Counted from the first letter of the stretch, positions 17,408 through 28,108 are shown. The stretch is 64,000 nt of DNA from Pseudomonas mendocina (GCA_037482215.1 CP148074.1:2976001-3040000); one strand, 5' to 3'. Numbers and translations are program-made. Notes: generated by a model not told the origin, from the letters alone.

Positions 17408-18378
17408 GGGCGGGCCTCCGGCCGGTCAACATTCACCCAGACAAACTTGTCGGCATCCAGGCGGGTTTCCTGATCCAGTCGATAAGCCACTAGCTTGCCG
17501 TTGAGCACCGCACTGTAATCCAGACAGGCCAAGTTGCTACGGATCGGCGTGGGCTTCCCACTGCGCCAGTAGTGCCCCACAAACAGCAGTGGCTCATCGG
17601 CCGGGTATTTCAATAATTCGGTTTTCTGCGACTCGCTCAGTGGCATCTGCGCAGCCAGTTCAGGCAAGGCATCCGGCTGGAAGACAATGTCGCCGTACGT
17701 CTGCGGGTTCTCTTCCCAAAACTTGGTACGGAAAGAAGAACGGGTAAAGCCGTCATAACTGGTCAACGTCATACCATCCGGCAGGCGCATGTTGGTGCCA
17801 CGTAACAGCCGATCCAGAGCGATATCGGCAAAGCTGCCATGCTCAGCCGACTCCTGAATGAAAGCCTCGGTGATGCGGGCATCGGGGAACTGCGCCCGTA
17901 ACGGATCAATCAGGCTTTGGTCCCAACAGGCATGCACAACACGGAAATGCCCGGCATCAATAAACAGCGGCAACTCATAGAACCAATCCAGAAAAGCCTG
18001 CCATTCATCCGGGTAGGCCTCGAACTGCTCCAGGGTTTCTTTGATTAAGCGGGTGTGGCGCGGCGAGTGCTCGCGTACGTATTGCCGACCGCTGCCCGGC
18101 GGCGCCAGGGTATTCCATGCCAACGCGTTCATTTCATGGTTACCCATGGCACACAGGGCCTGACCGGCCTGAACCATGTCATGCACCAAATGCAGCGTTT
18201 CGCGGATGCGTGGGCCACGGTCTACCAGGTCACCGACAAAAATCGCCATCCGTTTAGGATGACGCCAGACACCATCCTGCTTCGCATAACCCATATCGCT
18301 CAGCAGACGCTCAAGGGTCTTGCCGCAACCATGGATATCGCCAATCAGGTCATAACCACGCGCGGGATCAAGCTCCAT
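17404..18378 (-). CDS. Calcineurin-like metallophosphoesterase (PPP family type)
   Basis: 324 residues. All the two-metal phosphoesterase motifs are visible: GDIHG (13-17), GDLVDRG (49-55), GNHE (79-82), and later single His residues in VVHACW and GHYW. This is the PPP/ApaH-like arrangement. The downstream half differs from classical diadenosine tetraphosphatase ApaH, so I give no gene symbol. The start overlaps the nadK stop by one base (TAATG) and its stop overlaps the rhomboid start. Co-expression with NAD kinase could point to a nucleotide substrate, but this is inference. A protein phosphatase role is the alternative. Confidence 0.85.
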   Translation of the reverse strand: MELDPARGYDLIGDIHGCGKTLERLLSDMGYAKQDGVWRHPKRMAIFVGDLVDRGPRIRETLHLVHDMVQAGQALCAMGNHEMNALAWNTLAPPGSGRQYVREHSPRHTRLIKETLEQFEAYPDEWQAFLDWFYELPLFIDAGHFRVVHACWDQSLIDPLRAQFPDARITEAFIQESAEHGSFADIALDRLLRGTNMRLPDGMTLTSYDGFTRSSFRTKFWEENPQTYGDIVFQPDALPELAAQMPLSESQKTELLKYPADEPLLFVGHYWRSGKPTPIRSNLACLDYSAVLNGKLVAYRLDQETRLDADKFVWVNVDRPEARP

Positions 18379-19268
18379 TAGCTGTCACCCCCGCCGAGTC
18401 GGCTGCCCCAGCCCAACTTGGTACGGCACACCTCGTAGTAGTTGTGATCAAGCGGGTGAATCAGGCGCAGTTTCTGCGGACGCTTGGCCACCGTGATGGT
18501 GTCACCGGGCGCACACGTGAAGTGGTTCTGCCCATCACAAGAAACCAGCGGATACACCTGCAAATCCTTGGACACCACGATTTTCAGCTCACTGTTGCCA
18601 TCCACCACAATCGGTCGGCTGGACAGCGTGTGCGGGTACATCGGTACGATGACAATAGCGTCCAACTTGGGGTGCATAATCGGGCCACCCGCAGACAAGG
18701 CATACGCGGTGGAGCCAGTCGGCGTTGCCACAATCAGGCCATCCGCTTTCTGGCTGCAGACAAACTGGCCGTCGATATACAACTCAAATTCAATCATCTT
18801 GGTGGACTTGCCAGGGTGCAGTACCACATCGTTCATGGCGTCGCCCTGGCCAATGGCTTCACCGTGGCGGCGCACCTCGGCCTCCAACAAAAAGCGCGTC
18901 TCAGTGGTGTAGTGCCCTTCCAGCACTTGGGCTACTTTGATTTCCACCTCATCCGGGCGAATGTCGGTGAGAAACCCTAAGCTGCCCCGGTTAACACCCA
19001 AGACCGGTACCTTATGCCGTGCCAGCGCACGGGCCGCGCCGAGCATGCTGCCATCGCCGCCCACGACGATGACCAGGTCGCACACCTCACCTAGAATCTT
19101 CCGCGAACAGGTTTGCAGGCCATGACCCGGCAGGACTTCGGCAATGGTGTCCTCAAGAATCACATGCAGGTGGCGGGCAAGCAGAAACGTCTTCAGCCGG
19201 CGGATGGTGTCGAGCACCTGATTGCTGCCCAGACGCCCGATGATGCCGATATTACGAAACTGTTCCAT
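18378..19268 (-). CDS. nadK: NAD kinase
   Basis: 296 residues, the usual length. The kinase signature GGDGSML (70-76) and the substrate loop DGLIVATPTGSTAYALSAGG are intact, as is MNDVVLH. NadK phosphorylates NAD+ to NADP+ in the cytoplasm and is the only route to NADP. It is the first gene of a same-strand run ending in pepN. A 106-base gap separates it from the divergent DUF1853 gene and should hold both promoters. Confidence 0.97.
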   Translation of the reverse strand: MEQFRNIGIIGRLGSNQVLDTIRRLKTFLLARHLHVILEDTIAEVLPGHGLQTCSRKILGEVCDLVIVVGGDGSMLGAARALARHKVPVLGVNRGSLGFLTDIRPDEVEIKVAQVLEGHYTTETRFLLEAEVRRHGEAIGQGDAMNDVVLHPGKSTKMIEFELYIDGQFVCSQKADGLIVATPTGSTAYALSAGGPIMHPKLDAIVIVPMYPHTLSSRPIVVDGNSELKIVVSKDLQVYPLVSCDGQNHFTCAPGDTITVAKRPQKLRLIHPLDHNYYEVCRTKLGWGSRLGGGDS

Positions 19269-19374
19269 GATGCTCCCGCCGACTCAAAAACCAATACCGG
19301 ATTATGGGCGAAAGCCCGCTATGGCAGCAAACCGAAGGCCTGTGCAGGTCGCTGATTAGCGCTATGCTCGCTGC

Positions 19375-20313
19375 ATGGACAACTCCTCTACCCTTGACTA
19401 TCTGATGGCTGAACTGCGCCAGAGTGCCGTACGCGACCTGGCCTGGACACTGCTATCGCCCGCACTGCTCAGCGATCTGCCAGCTTCACAGCGCCACCCT
19501 TTGCAAGCCAGCCGCTGGATGCGGGATCACACTGCGCTCACAGACTGGCTGCTGGCATTGGATGCGGACGGTTCAACGCTTAATCGACACTTGCAGCAAA
19601 GACCGGTACGACGCTTGGGCTTGTATTACGAGCAGCTGTGGCAATTTGCCCTGCAAGCCGCGCCCGATGTCGAGGTGCTGAGCGCTAATTTGCCGATTCG
19701 CCAGCACGGCCACACATTGGGGGAAATGGACTTACTGCTGCGCGACGACGAAGGCGTTCATCACCTTGAGTTAGCCGTGAAGTTCTACCTCGCGCGACGT
19801 GATACTGGCGGCTCGGCGCATGCTGACTGGCTCGGCCCCGGCAGCCACGACCGCCTGGATATCAAACTGCACCATCTCATCAGCCATCAGTTGCCGCTGT
19901 CTTCCAGCCCAGAAGCCTTGGCAAGCATGGCGAATTTGCAGATTGAGCCACCTCAGGCCACGCTATGGCTGTCCGGTTATCTGTTCAGCCCTTGGGATCA
20001 GCCCTGCGGTGGGCCTCTGGGGCATAACCCACAACATCACAAAGGTCGATGGCTGCATCAGCGGCAATGGGCAGACTTTATCGGAAACAACCCCGTAAAC
20101 TGGCAACCACTACCACGCCTAGCCTGGCTCGCACCGGCACGCCTTCCCCCGCAAGAAGTCTGGAGCATCGAGCAGTTCGAAACCTGGCGCTCAGGGCTGA
20201 AAACGGACAGCAACGCCCAACTGCTGGTCAAGCTGGAACCGGGTAACAACGGTGAATGGGTAGAAGCTGAGCGGGCCTTTCTGGTCAATGACCACTGGCC
20301 GCAGCCGAACTGA
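19375..20313 (+). CDS. DUF1853 family protein with a PD-(D/E)XK-like motif
   Basis: 312 residues. DUF1853 members share the block LGEMDLLLRDDEGVHHLE followed by LAVKFYL. The spacing of Asp (in GEMD) and Glu-x-x-x-Lys (ELAVK) resembles the catalytic core of PD-(D/E)XK nucleases, though the Glu and Lys are separated by three residues rather than one. No signal peptide or membrane segment is present. It is divergent from nadK and meets the next gene tail to tail with a two-base gap. The function is unknown. Confidence 0.8.
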   Translation: MDNSSTLDYLMAELRQSAVRDLAWTLLSPALLSDLPASQRHPLQASRWMRDHTALTDWLLALDADGSTLNRHLQQRPVRRLGLYYEQLWQFALQAAPDVEVLSANLPIRQHGHTLGEMDLLLRDDEGVHHLELAVKFYLARRDTGGSAHADWLGPGSHDRLDIKLHHLISHQLPLSSSPEALASMANLQIEPPQATLWLSGYLFSPWDQPCGGPLGHNPQHHKGRWLHQRQWADFIGNNPVNWQPLPRLAWLAPARLPPQEVWSIEQFETWRSGLKTDSNAQLLVKLEPGNNGEWVEAERAFLVNDHWPQPN

Positions 20314-20315
20314 AG

Positions 20316-21425
20316 TTACAAGCTGCGCTCAATCCGCCCGCCTGAACGCACCAAATAACCAGCGCCCTGCTCGCACAACAGTTGCTCGCGCTGCTCTGCC
20401 GAGAGTGCATCAAGGCCATCTCGCAAGGCAAAAGCACGGTAACCCAACTGCGAGAGCAAGAACACTGCACTGGTGCTGCGTTTGCCGCTGTCACAGCAAC
20501 ACAGGTAAGTGCGTGCAGGGTCAAGTAGGCGAGCCTTCAGGCGCAGCAATTGCAACGGCATGTTCAAGGCCTCGCTGGCATGGCCACGCTCGTATTCATC
20601 CTGCAAACGCACGTCCAACCATTGCGCTCCCGCCTCAATCAGGCTCTGCGCTTCATTCAACCCAACCTCGGCCACAACAGGCGATTTGAGCAGCTCAAAG
20701 AAGTCCTGCCGATCCAGGCGCATAACCACACCGTCCTCAAGCATGGTGACAGTGGCATTTCGAGGTTTATCGGCAAGCAATGCCTCCTCACCGAAACAGG
20801 CGCCACTCTCCAGCTCCGCCAGCAATTGCAGTGAGCTGTCAGCACCGCGAATCACCTCAGCACGCCCCTGCTTAAGGAAATAGCAGCAGTCACCTATTTC
20901 ACCTTCGCGCAACACTTGGTTGCCCGCTGCCAGCGCCACCGGCTTCAGTCGTTCCAGCATGCTGCGCACGTTGGTTGGCGGCACTTTGGCGAATAAGGGG
21001 TTCTCCAACAAACGCTCCAACCACTCAAGGTCATCATGGCTCTGCCCCAGCTCCAGCAACAAATCCTGAAACGCCAGTTGCCAGGTAACCAGACGATCAA
21101 GATCAGCGCTGTCCAGCACCAGCAAGCTGCAATCGCTGAGTGCCCGTGCCTCGTGAATACGCGGCAAAACAGGCGACAGCGGATGACACGTGCTTTGACT
21201 ACCTGCGCGGACTGTTTCTATTTGGCCATCCTGAGCGGTGAGCTGAAGTTCGCCTGCCAACAGGTAATAGGTGCGGGGTTGCCGATCCCCCAGCGCAAAC
21301 AGCGTCTGCCCGGCAAGCAAGGGCTGTGGCGAGAGCTGTGGACGCAACTCACGCCATTGCTGTTCGGACAACACATTGAGCGGAGTCAGGCTACGCAGCT
21401 GGTCAGGATTAAGTGTGGCAACCAT
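20316..21425 (-). CDS. Two cNMP-binding domains fused to a rhodanese domain
   Basis: 369 residues from the ATG at 21425 (GGAGAG at a suitable distance); the upstream ATG at 21440 has no ribosome site. Residues about 10-125 form a first cyclic-nucleotide-binding-like domain lacking the phosphate-binding cassette. Residues about 140-250 form a second with FGEEALLADKPRNATV (211-226), which keeps the Glu and Arg needed for cAMP or cGMP. The C-terminal rhodanese domain (about 255-350) has an active-site loop CDSGKRS with Cys311. It may sense a cyclic nucleotide and act in sulfur transfer or redox signalling. The combination is known in pseudomonads, but its role is not known to me. Confidence 0.85.
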   Translation of the reverse strand: MVATLNPDQLRSLTPLNVLSEQQWRELRPQLSPQPLLAGQTLFALGDRQPRTYYLLAGELQLTAQDGQIETVRAGSQSTCHPLSPVLPRIHEARALSDCSLLVLDSADLDRLVTWQLAFQDLLLELGQSHDDLEWLERLLENPLFAKVPPTNVRSMLERLKPVALAAGNQVLREGEIGDCCYFLKQGRAEVIRGADSSLQLLAELESGACFGEEALLADKPRNATVTMLEDGVVMRLDRQDFFELLKSPVVAEVGLNEAQSLIEAGAQWLDVRLQDEYERGHASEALNMPLQLLRLKARLLDPARTYLCCCDSGKRSTSAVFLLSQLGYRAFALRDGLDALSAEQREQLLCEQGAGYLVRSGGRIERSL

Positions 21426-21505
21426 AGTCTCTCCAGTCATCGGGATGAATTACGACTAACTTCGGTCGGCAAGTGAACTTGCGGTTTACACAAGCCTGAG
21501 CGGTC

Positions 21506-22438
21506 TCACTTAGCTATCTTTGCAACGGCACTCAAAGCCGCGGCGCGACCTTGCAAACCTCCGGTATGAACAAACACCAGACGGCTACCGGCGGCAAGGT
21601 AATCGCCCAGCACGCAATGGCGCAATGCCATTAATGCCTTGGCGGTGTACACCGACTCAAGCGGCACGCCACTTTCAACTTCCGCAGCCAACATAAAATC
21701 CAATAACGCCTGACTGGTTTTGGCAAAACCGCCACAACTGGCATCATGCAAGACGTACCCCGCACGAGCCTGATCGGCAACAGCCTTCAGACACGCTTCA
21801 ACGCCATGCCCAGGAGGCACCGCCGCTGCGACGTGCACAGTTCGCCCTAACTCCTCAGCCAGCAGCATACCTGCGGCGGTTGTACCTGTGCCTGCGGCCA
21901 GCCAGCAGGCATCGTAATCATCCCAGCCAAGCAGAGGCAGCTGCTGGCGAATCATCGTTACGATCTGGGCGCAGCCTTCCATACCTTGCTCGCCCGCGCC
22001 GCCTTCCGGCACCGGATAAAACTGCGGATAACGCTTCAGCCAAGGCGCCCAAAAACCCGGAGCATGCCGCTGGCGATAGCCGCCATAACCCAGCCAGTGC
22101 ACCTGCATACCCAGCTCGCGCAGGTCGCGAACGGTCGGTGTGTCCTGTTCATCGCCGCGTAGCAGGCCCACAGTTTTAAAGCCGAACCGCTTACCCGCAG
22201 CGGCCAGTGCATGCAGGTGATTGGAATGGACACCGCCCAGACTGATCACTCCAGCAGCCTTGCACTCAGCGGCTGCTTGCAGATGATGGCGCAACTTGAA
22301 CCATTTATTTCCACTGATCAGCGGGTCAAGCAGATCCAGACGCAACACGGCCAGTTGCACACCGGCCGCTGCTGCCCAGTCAAAGCTCAGCGATTGCAAA
22401 GGCGCCTGAGGAGCCCAGGCGGGCAGGATGACCGGCAA
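21506..22438 (-). CDS. PLP-dependent D-cysteine desulfhydrase / ACC deaminase family enzyme
   Basis: About 310 residues. The pyridoxal-phosphate lysine lies in SGNKWFKLRHHL, followed by LGGVHSNHLHALAAAG and GTGTTAAGML, as in the D-cysteine desulfhydrase/1-aminocyclopropane-1-carboxylate deaminase group. The start is uncertain. A TTG at 22489 would overlap the upstream gene by 49 bases and add 17 residues that look unlike the family. I prefer the TTG at 22438, two bases after the upstream stop with AGG before it, giving an N-terminus close to LPVILPAWAPQAPLQ. True ACC deaminases need specific Glu and Leu residues that I could not place, so desulfhydrase is the more cautious name. Confidence 0.85.
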   Translation of the reverse strand: MPVILPAWAPQAPLQSLSFDWAAAAGVQLAVLRLDLLDPLISGNKWFKLRHHLQAAAECKAAGVISLGGVHSNHLHALAAAGKRFGFKTVGLLRGDEQDTPTVRDLRELGMQVHWLGYGGYRQRHAPGFWAPWLKRYPQFYPVPEGGAGEQGMEGCAQIVTMIRQQLPLLGWDDYDACWLAAGTGTTAAGMLLAEELGRTVHVAAAVPPGHGVEACLKAVADQARAGYVLHDASCGGFAKTSQALLDFMLAAEVESGVPLESVYTAKALMALRHCVLGDYLAAGSRLVFVHTGGLQGRAAALSAVAKIAK

Positions 22439-22440
22439 AA

Positions 22441-23790
22441 TCAGCCTGCACTGCGCAGACGCGCACCTGTCTTGTGGCGAGAACAACAATTGGACTCACC
22501 CGCGATAAACCGTCCAGGTACATCCACCCGATCCAGCGGGATAGCGCAGCGTTCACCATTGGCCATAACAGCAATGCAAGTGGGCTGCTGGTAGTGCTCG
22601 ACCCACAAGCGATATTGCTCTTCGCTGACAAAACATTTGCTCGCTGCGTACGCCATCGGGTTGTCCTGATAATGAGCAATGTCCTGTATCGGTATCGTCA
22701 AATGCCCAGCTCCGGGGTGATACACCACAAACATCACACCCAATGCATTAAGCCCTTCCAGGTAGCGCAGTCCACCTTGGGTTAACAGCTGTGTATTAGC
22801 CTCTGTCAGGCGCTTAATTTCCTGCTGGTTATGACCATCCTGCTCATGCAGATAAGCCATCTCAACATCACGAATGGACAGTTGCTCTTTATGCTGAGCT
22901 TGCAGCTTGTCCAATTTATCCTGCATTACCCGCTCAAACTGCATCCGCAATTGCTCAGTTTCCTGACGCGCATCCTGTTCAAGGCTACGTAACTGGTCGC
23001 CCATTTCCTTTCGACTGGCCTGAAAACGCGCAGCCTGCGCCGCAGATTCAGCCTGCAACTCGGCAATCTGCACCCGTAATGCAGCATTTTCAGCCTGCTG
23101 CTGTGACAGCTCACTTTGCAGGCGGGCGATCTGTTGGTGAAAACCCGCACTCTGTTGCTGTAGCTCGTCCTTGAGGCGCCCCAACTCTGCCTCGTGCTCC
23201 CGGGTCAATGTTTCCAGAAGCTGACGTTGCTGCTTTAGCAGCTCGGCGTTTTTCATCCGCTGGTCACGGTCTAGCCGGAGCTGTGTATCGTCTTTAGTGC
23301 CAGCGATATTCAAGGCAGCCTGAGTGCCCCGGGGCTCCTCCTCAACCAGAATACCCAGCGAGTTGCGCTTGACGGCCTCCGCTAGCAGCACCAACTCATT
23401 TTTTTGCGCCGCAAAATCAGGCTCCCAAAGAAAATGGTGATGACTGCTAACTGAGCAGTTATCACGGGATACAAGGCGTATAGGGCCGCCACCTAAATCA
23501 GGGCCAAACTGGGCTTTATCCGCAAGCAGTTGCAGAGGAATGTTCCAGCCCCGGTCCGGCGCGCCATCTTCATCAAAATCGAGATAGAAACAGACCACAG
23601 ACTTAACCAACAAACGCGGCGTGATCAGGACATACGCCACTTTTTTTTGCTGATCAGCAAACTCTGCAATGTTCACCACGCCATCCAGCAATGCTTCGAA
23701 CTCGGTGAACATCATCTGCTTGCCGATGCCGCCCTGCTCATTGAAGAACAAAACCGCCTCGACCATCTGAGGTTTCTTTTTCAGCCCCAT
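22441..23790 (-). CDS. Coiled-coil protein with C-terminal Cys/His cluster, unknown function
   Basis: 449 residues from the ATG at 23790 (GGGAGA ribosome site), not from the longer frame at 23844. An N-terminal globular part (about 1-150, with MVEAVLFFNEQGGIGKQMMF) leads into a long coiled coil (about 165-330) of Gln/Glu/Leu heptads. After this comes a second small domain with GVMFVVYHPGAGHLTIPIQD. The C-terminus carries Cys405, Cys415, Cys435, Cys436 and His439, a plausible zinc site. I do not recognise the family. The next gene starts at or just inside its 3' end, so the pair is probably co-expressed. A structural or DNA-associated role is only a guess. Confidence 0.75.
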   Translation of the reverse strand: MGLKKKPQMVEAVLFFNEQGGIGKQMMFTEFEALLDGVVNIAEFADQQKKVAYVLITPRLLVKSVVCFYLDFDEDGAPDRGWNIPLQLLADKAQFGPDLGGGPIRLVSRDNCSVSSHHHFLWEPDFAAQKNELVLLAEAVKRNSLGILVEEEPRGTQAALNIAGTKDDTQLRLDRDQRMKNAELLKQQRQLLETLTREHEAELGRLKDELQQQSAGFHQQIARLQSELSQQQAENAALRVQIAELQAESAAQAARFQASRKEMGDQLRSLEQDARQETEQLRMQFERVMQDKLDKLQAQHKEQLSIRDVEMAYLHEQDGHNQQEIKRLTEANTQLLTQGGLRYLEGLNALGVMFVVYHPGAGHLTIPIQDIAHYQDNPMAYAASKCFVSEEQYRLWVEHYQQPTCIAVMANGERCAIPLDRVDVPGRFIAGESNCCSRHKTGARLRSAG

Positions 23791-24040
23791 CGAATCTCCC
23801 TCGCCCGAACAGAATGCCTGTCCAGCCTGCAACACGGTTGGCACGTGTTGAGTGCGTTTTCATATTTATTTAGCAAATAGCGGCAATCAGACAGCCCTAG
23901 AATTGGCGATCTACAGCCTTTGCTTAAGCCCTATGACCGCAAGTCTATGGGAAAGAACCCGCGAACCATGTGACACAGTTATCACTCACCCCGTTAACAG
24001 CGTCATCGCTACAAACTATCAGATTAGTCAAATAGCATTC

Positions 24041-24481
24041 TTAATTTGAATCAGGTTTCCCGGCCGAAAGAAACGGTGCCAACCTACGCCCCATCTCCTC
24101 CCCCAACGCTTGCAAGCCACTCATTGGGCGTACCATCACTTCAAACTCAACAATCTTGCCTTCCTCATCGAAACGGATCAGGTCGATACCCTTTAAGTCA
24201 CGCCCTGCGACCTTGGCACTAAACTCCAGCACCACACTTAACCCATCCACTGTGACCAACTCACGGTGATAAGTAAAATCGACAAACACCTTAATCACGG
24301 TATTTAGAATCAGCGAAACCACAGGGGCTCCGCTATAAGGCTTGTACGCGACAGGCGAACGAAAAACAGCCTGTGGATGCAACAACCCCGGCAAACCGCT
24401 CAGGTCTTTTTGCTCAACGAACTGATGCCAGCGGGCCAGACTTGCGGCAGCAGCGGGCTGCAATTGCAATTCACAGCTCAT
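24041..24481 (-). CDS. NTF2-like/SnoaL-like domain protein
   Basis: 146 residues with the cone-shaped NTF2-like pattern: an N-terminal helix (LARWHQFVEQKDLSGLPGLL), a HPQAVFRSP turn, and three long strands ending LIRFDEEGKIVEFEVMVRP. Many proteins of this fold bind small hydrophobic ligands or catalyse simple isomerisation or hydration. No catalytic set can be assigned. It lies alone on the minus strand between the coiled-coil gene and fadH, 59 bases before the fadH terminator region. Position beside fadH might hint at a lipid ligand, but this is weak. Confidence 0.8.
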   Translation of the reverse strand: MSCELQLQPAAAASLARWHQFVEQKDLSGLPGLLHPQAVFRSPVAYKPYSGAPVVSLILNTVIKVFVDFTYHRELVTVDGLSVVLEFSAKVAGRDLKGIDLIRFDEEGKIVEFEVMVRPMSGLQALGEEMGRRLAPFLSAGKPDSN

Positions 24482-24527
24482 GATCCTCTCCTTGTTCTTA
24501 TTCGATCACTACAGCGTTACCAACACA

Positions 24528-24555
24528 TAAAAAAGCCCCGCATCACGCGGGGCTT
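24528..24555 (-). terminator. Rho-independent terminator after fadH
   Basis: A perfect stem AAGCCCCGC/GCGGGGCTT with a five-base loop, followed on the minus strand by a U-run (A-run 24528-24534). It lies just beyond the fadH stop. Confidence 0.85.
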
Positions 24556-24560
24556 CATGT

Positions 24561-26675
<2,115 letters not shown>

Positions 26676-26805
26676 TCACCCGCACCTGAGCGCTCAATGA
26701 CCATAAATAACAAGATACTGATCAAAAGTTACAGATAGGCTTGGCAAAACCAAAGCAGTCACCTACCTTCACAGCGCCAGCTCGCAATCAGACAGGCTCA
26801 AAAAC

Positions 26806-27843
26806 ATGAACAAGGCCCGGATCAGACTCGGCAACTTATCAGTGGGCTTTGTCTACGGGCTAGCCGATGCCATGAAGCAGTGCGGCTATGCTCCGGAGCC
26901 TATGCTTGAAGCCTACGGACTGGATGCAAGTCGACTGGCCGAACCTAGAGCTCGACTGTCGATCCCGCGCTTTATGCGCTTGGGGCACAGCGCTATCCAA
27001 CAGTGCAACGAACCGGCGCTTGGGCTGCTGATGGGCCAGCATGCGCGCCTGAGCCAACTTGGGCTGGCAGGCGTTACCGCAGCCCAAGCGCCCACGGTAC
27101 GCGAAGCCGCGCGAACGATCATTCGCTTTGAGCCGCTGTATGCTGCCAACTACCGCGGTCAATCCAGTTTTCACGAGGACACACGGGGTGCCTGGCTGCG
27201 CTTCTATTCCATCAGCCCTTACAACGCCTACAACCGTTTTGTGGTTGACTCTGTGCTCTCCGGGTGGCTGCACCACCTGAGTAAATTGGCGCAGCAGCCA
27301 ATCGAAGTCGACAAGGTGCAGATTGAGTTTGCAGAGCCAGATTATGCTGAGCGCTATAGCAGCCTGCTTAACTGCCCGGTGGAGTTTTCAGCCAGTCACA
27401 ACCAGCTTCGCCTGAGCCAACAGGCACTCAACCTGCGCAACCCAGAGCATTGCCCGGGTACATGGGCTCATCTTTTGGAGATATGCGAAAAGGAACTGGA
27501 ACAACTGACACGCACACGCAACCTCAGCGAACGCATCACACACTTGCTGGGAGCGCTATTGCAGGGCCGCGAGCCCGACTTAGAGGAAGTCGCCACACGC
27601 TTGCACCTACCACCTTGGACACTGCGCCGTAGGCTGGCAGAAGAAGGCACACAGTTCCGCACCTTGCTTAATGACACGCGCAGAGACTTGGCGGTCGCCT
27701 ACATCCGCGATACCGAACTCAGTTTTGGGGAGATTGCCTACTTGCTGGGTTTTGCCTCAGCCGAGGCGTTTCAACGGGCCTTCAAACGCTGGAACCAGCA
27801 GACCCCGGGTGAATACCGACGCGAACAGCGCCGAACCCCATAA
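26806..27843 (+). CDS. AraC-family regulator with arabinose-binding-type N-terminal domain
   Basis: 345 residues. The N-terminal about 210 residues form the long sensor domain typical of the OruR/ArgR-like group of AraC regulators (SIPRFMRLGHSAIQQCNEPA, LGLLMGQHARLSQLGLAG). The C-terminal helix-turn-helix region carries LEEVATRLHLPPWTLRRRLA and FGEIAYLLGFASAEAFQRAF followed by the TPGEYR signature. It is transcribed away from fadH across 214 bases, which makes local control of fadH or fatty-acid response plausible. The effector is unknown. Confidence 0.9.
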   Translation: MNKARIRLGNLSVGFVYGLADAMKQCGYAPEPMLEAYGLDASRLAEPRARLSIPRFMRLGHSAIQQCNEPALGLLMGQHARLSQLGLAGVTAAQAPTVREAARTIIRFEPLYAANYRGQSSFHEDTRGAWLRFYSISPYNAYNRFVVDSVLSGWLHHLSKLAQQPIEVDKVQIEFAEPDYAERYSSLLNCPVEFSASHNQLRLSQQALNLRNPEHCPGTWAHLLEICEKELEQLTRTRNLSERITHLLGALLQGREPDLEEVATRLHLPPWTLRRRLAEEGTQFRTLLNDTRRDLAVAYIRDTELSFGEIAYLLGFASAEAFQRAFKRWNQQTPGEYRREQRRTP

Positions 27844-27846
27844 AAA

Positions 27847-27874
27847 ACGCTACCTCGTTAAAGCTCGGTAGCGT
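27847..27874 (-). terminator. Terminator hairpin overlapping the end of the 28-aa ORF
   Basis: The stem ACGCTACC/GGTAGCGT is followed on the minus strand by six U (A-run 27842-27847). The stop codon of the small acidic ORF (TAA at 27858-27860) lies in the loop. It may also end the AraC transcript coming from the left. Confidence 0.65.
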
Positions 27875-27944
27875 CTTCGTCCAACTCTGCGGGATCGTAC
27901 TCAGCAGCACGGGCCTCCAGCAGTTCTTCCTGATACTCGTCCAT
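27858..27944 (-). CDS. Small acidic ORF, 28 residues, unknown function
   Basis: The ATG at 27944 is preceded by AAAGGAGAATGAA, close to an ideal ribosome site. It opens 28 codons starting MDEYQEELLEARAAEYDPAE. About a third of the residues are Asp or Glu and there is one Arg. The reading frame ends in the loop of a terminator-like hairpin, so the ribosome site, ORF and terminator form one compact unit. It is not a translation of any larger gene. It lies between an AraC gene and the tRNA-Asp/Val operon. I do not recognise the protein; an acidic peptide of this kind could bind a basic partner, but no role can be claimed. Confidence 0.65.
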   Translation of the reverse strand: MDEYQEELLEARAAEYDPAELDEDATEL

Positions 27945-28072
27945 TTCATTCTCCTTTATTGATTAATAGCTCTGACTCATCCCTGTAGCGGAGGTTCCGC
28001 TCTAAAAGATGATAGGTATCAAGCTAAAGAATGAATATGAACGCAATATGACAATTTGTCTCAGGCAAGAAA

Positions 28073-28102
28073 AAACCCTCAGGTATTGCTACCTGAGGGT
28101 TT
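28073..28102 (-). terminator. Terminator of the tRNA-Asp/Val operon
   Basis: A 13-bp perfect stem (AAACCCTCAGGTA and complement) with a four-base loop, with A-rich sequence on the left giving the U-run. It lies just past the last tRNA-Asp. Confidence 0.88.
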
Positions 28103-28108
28103 CTTGTA

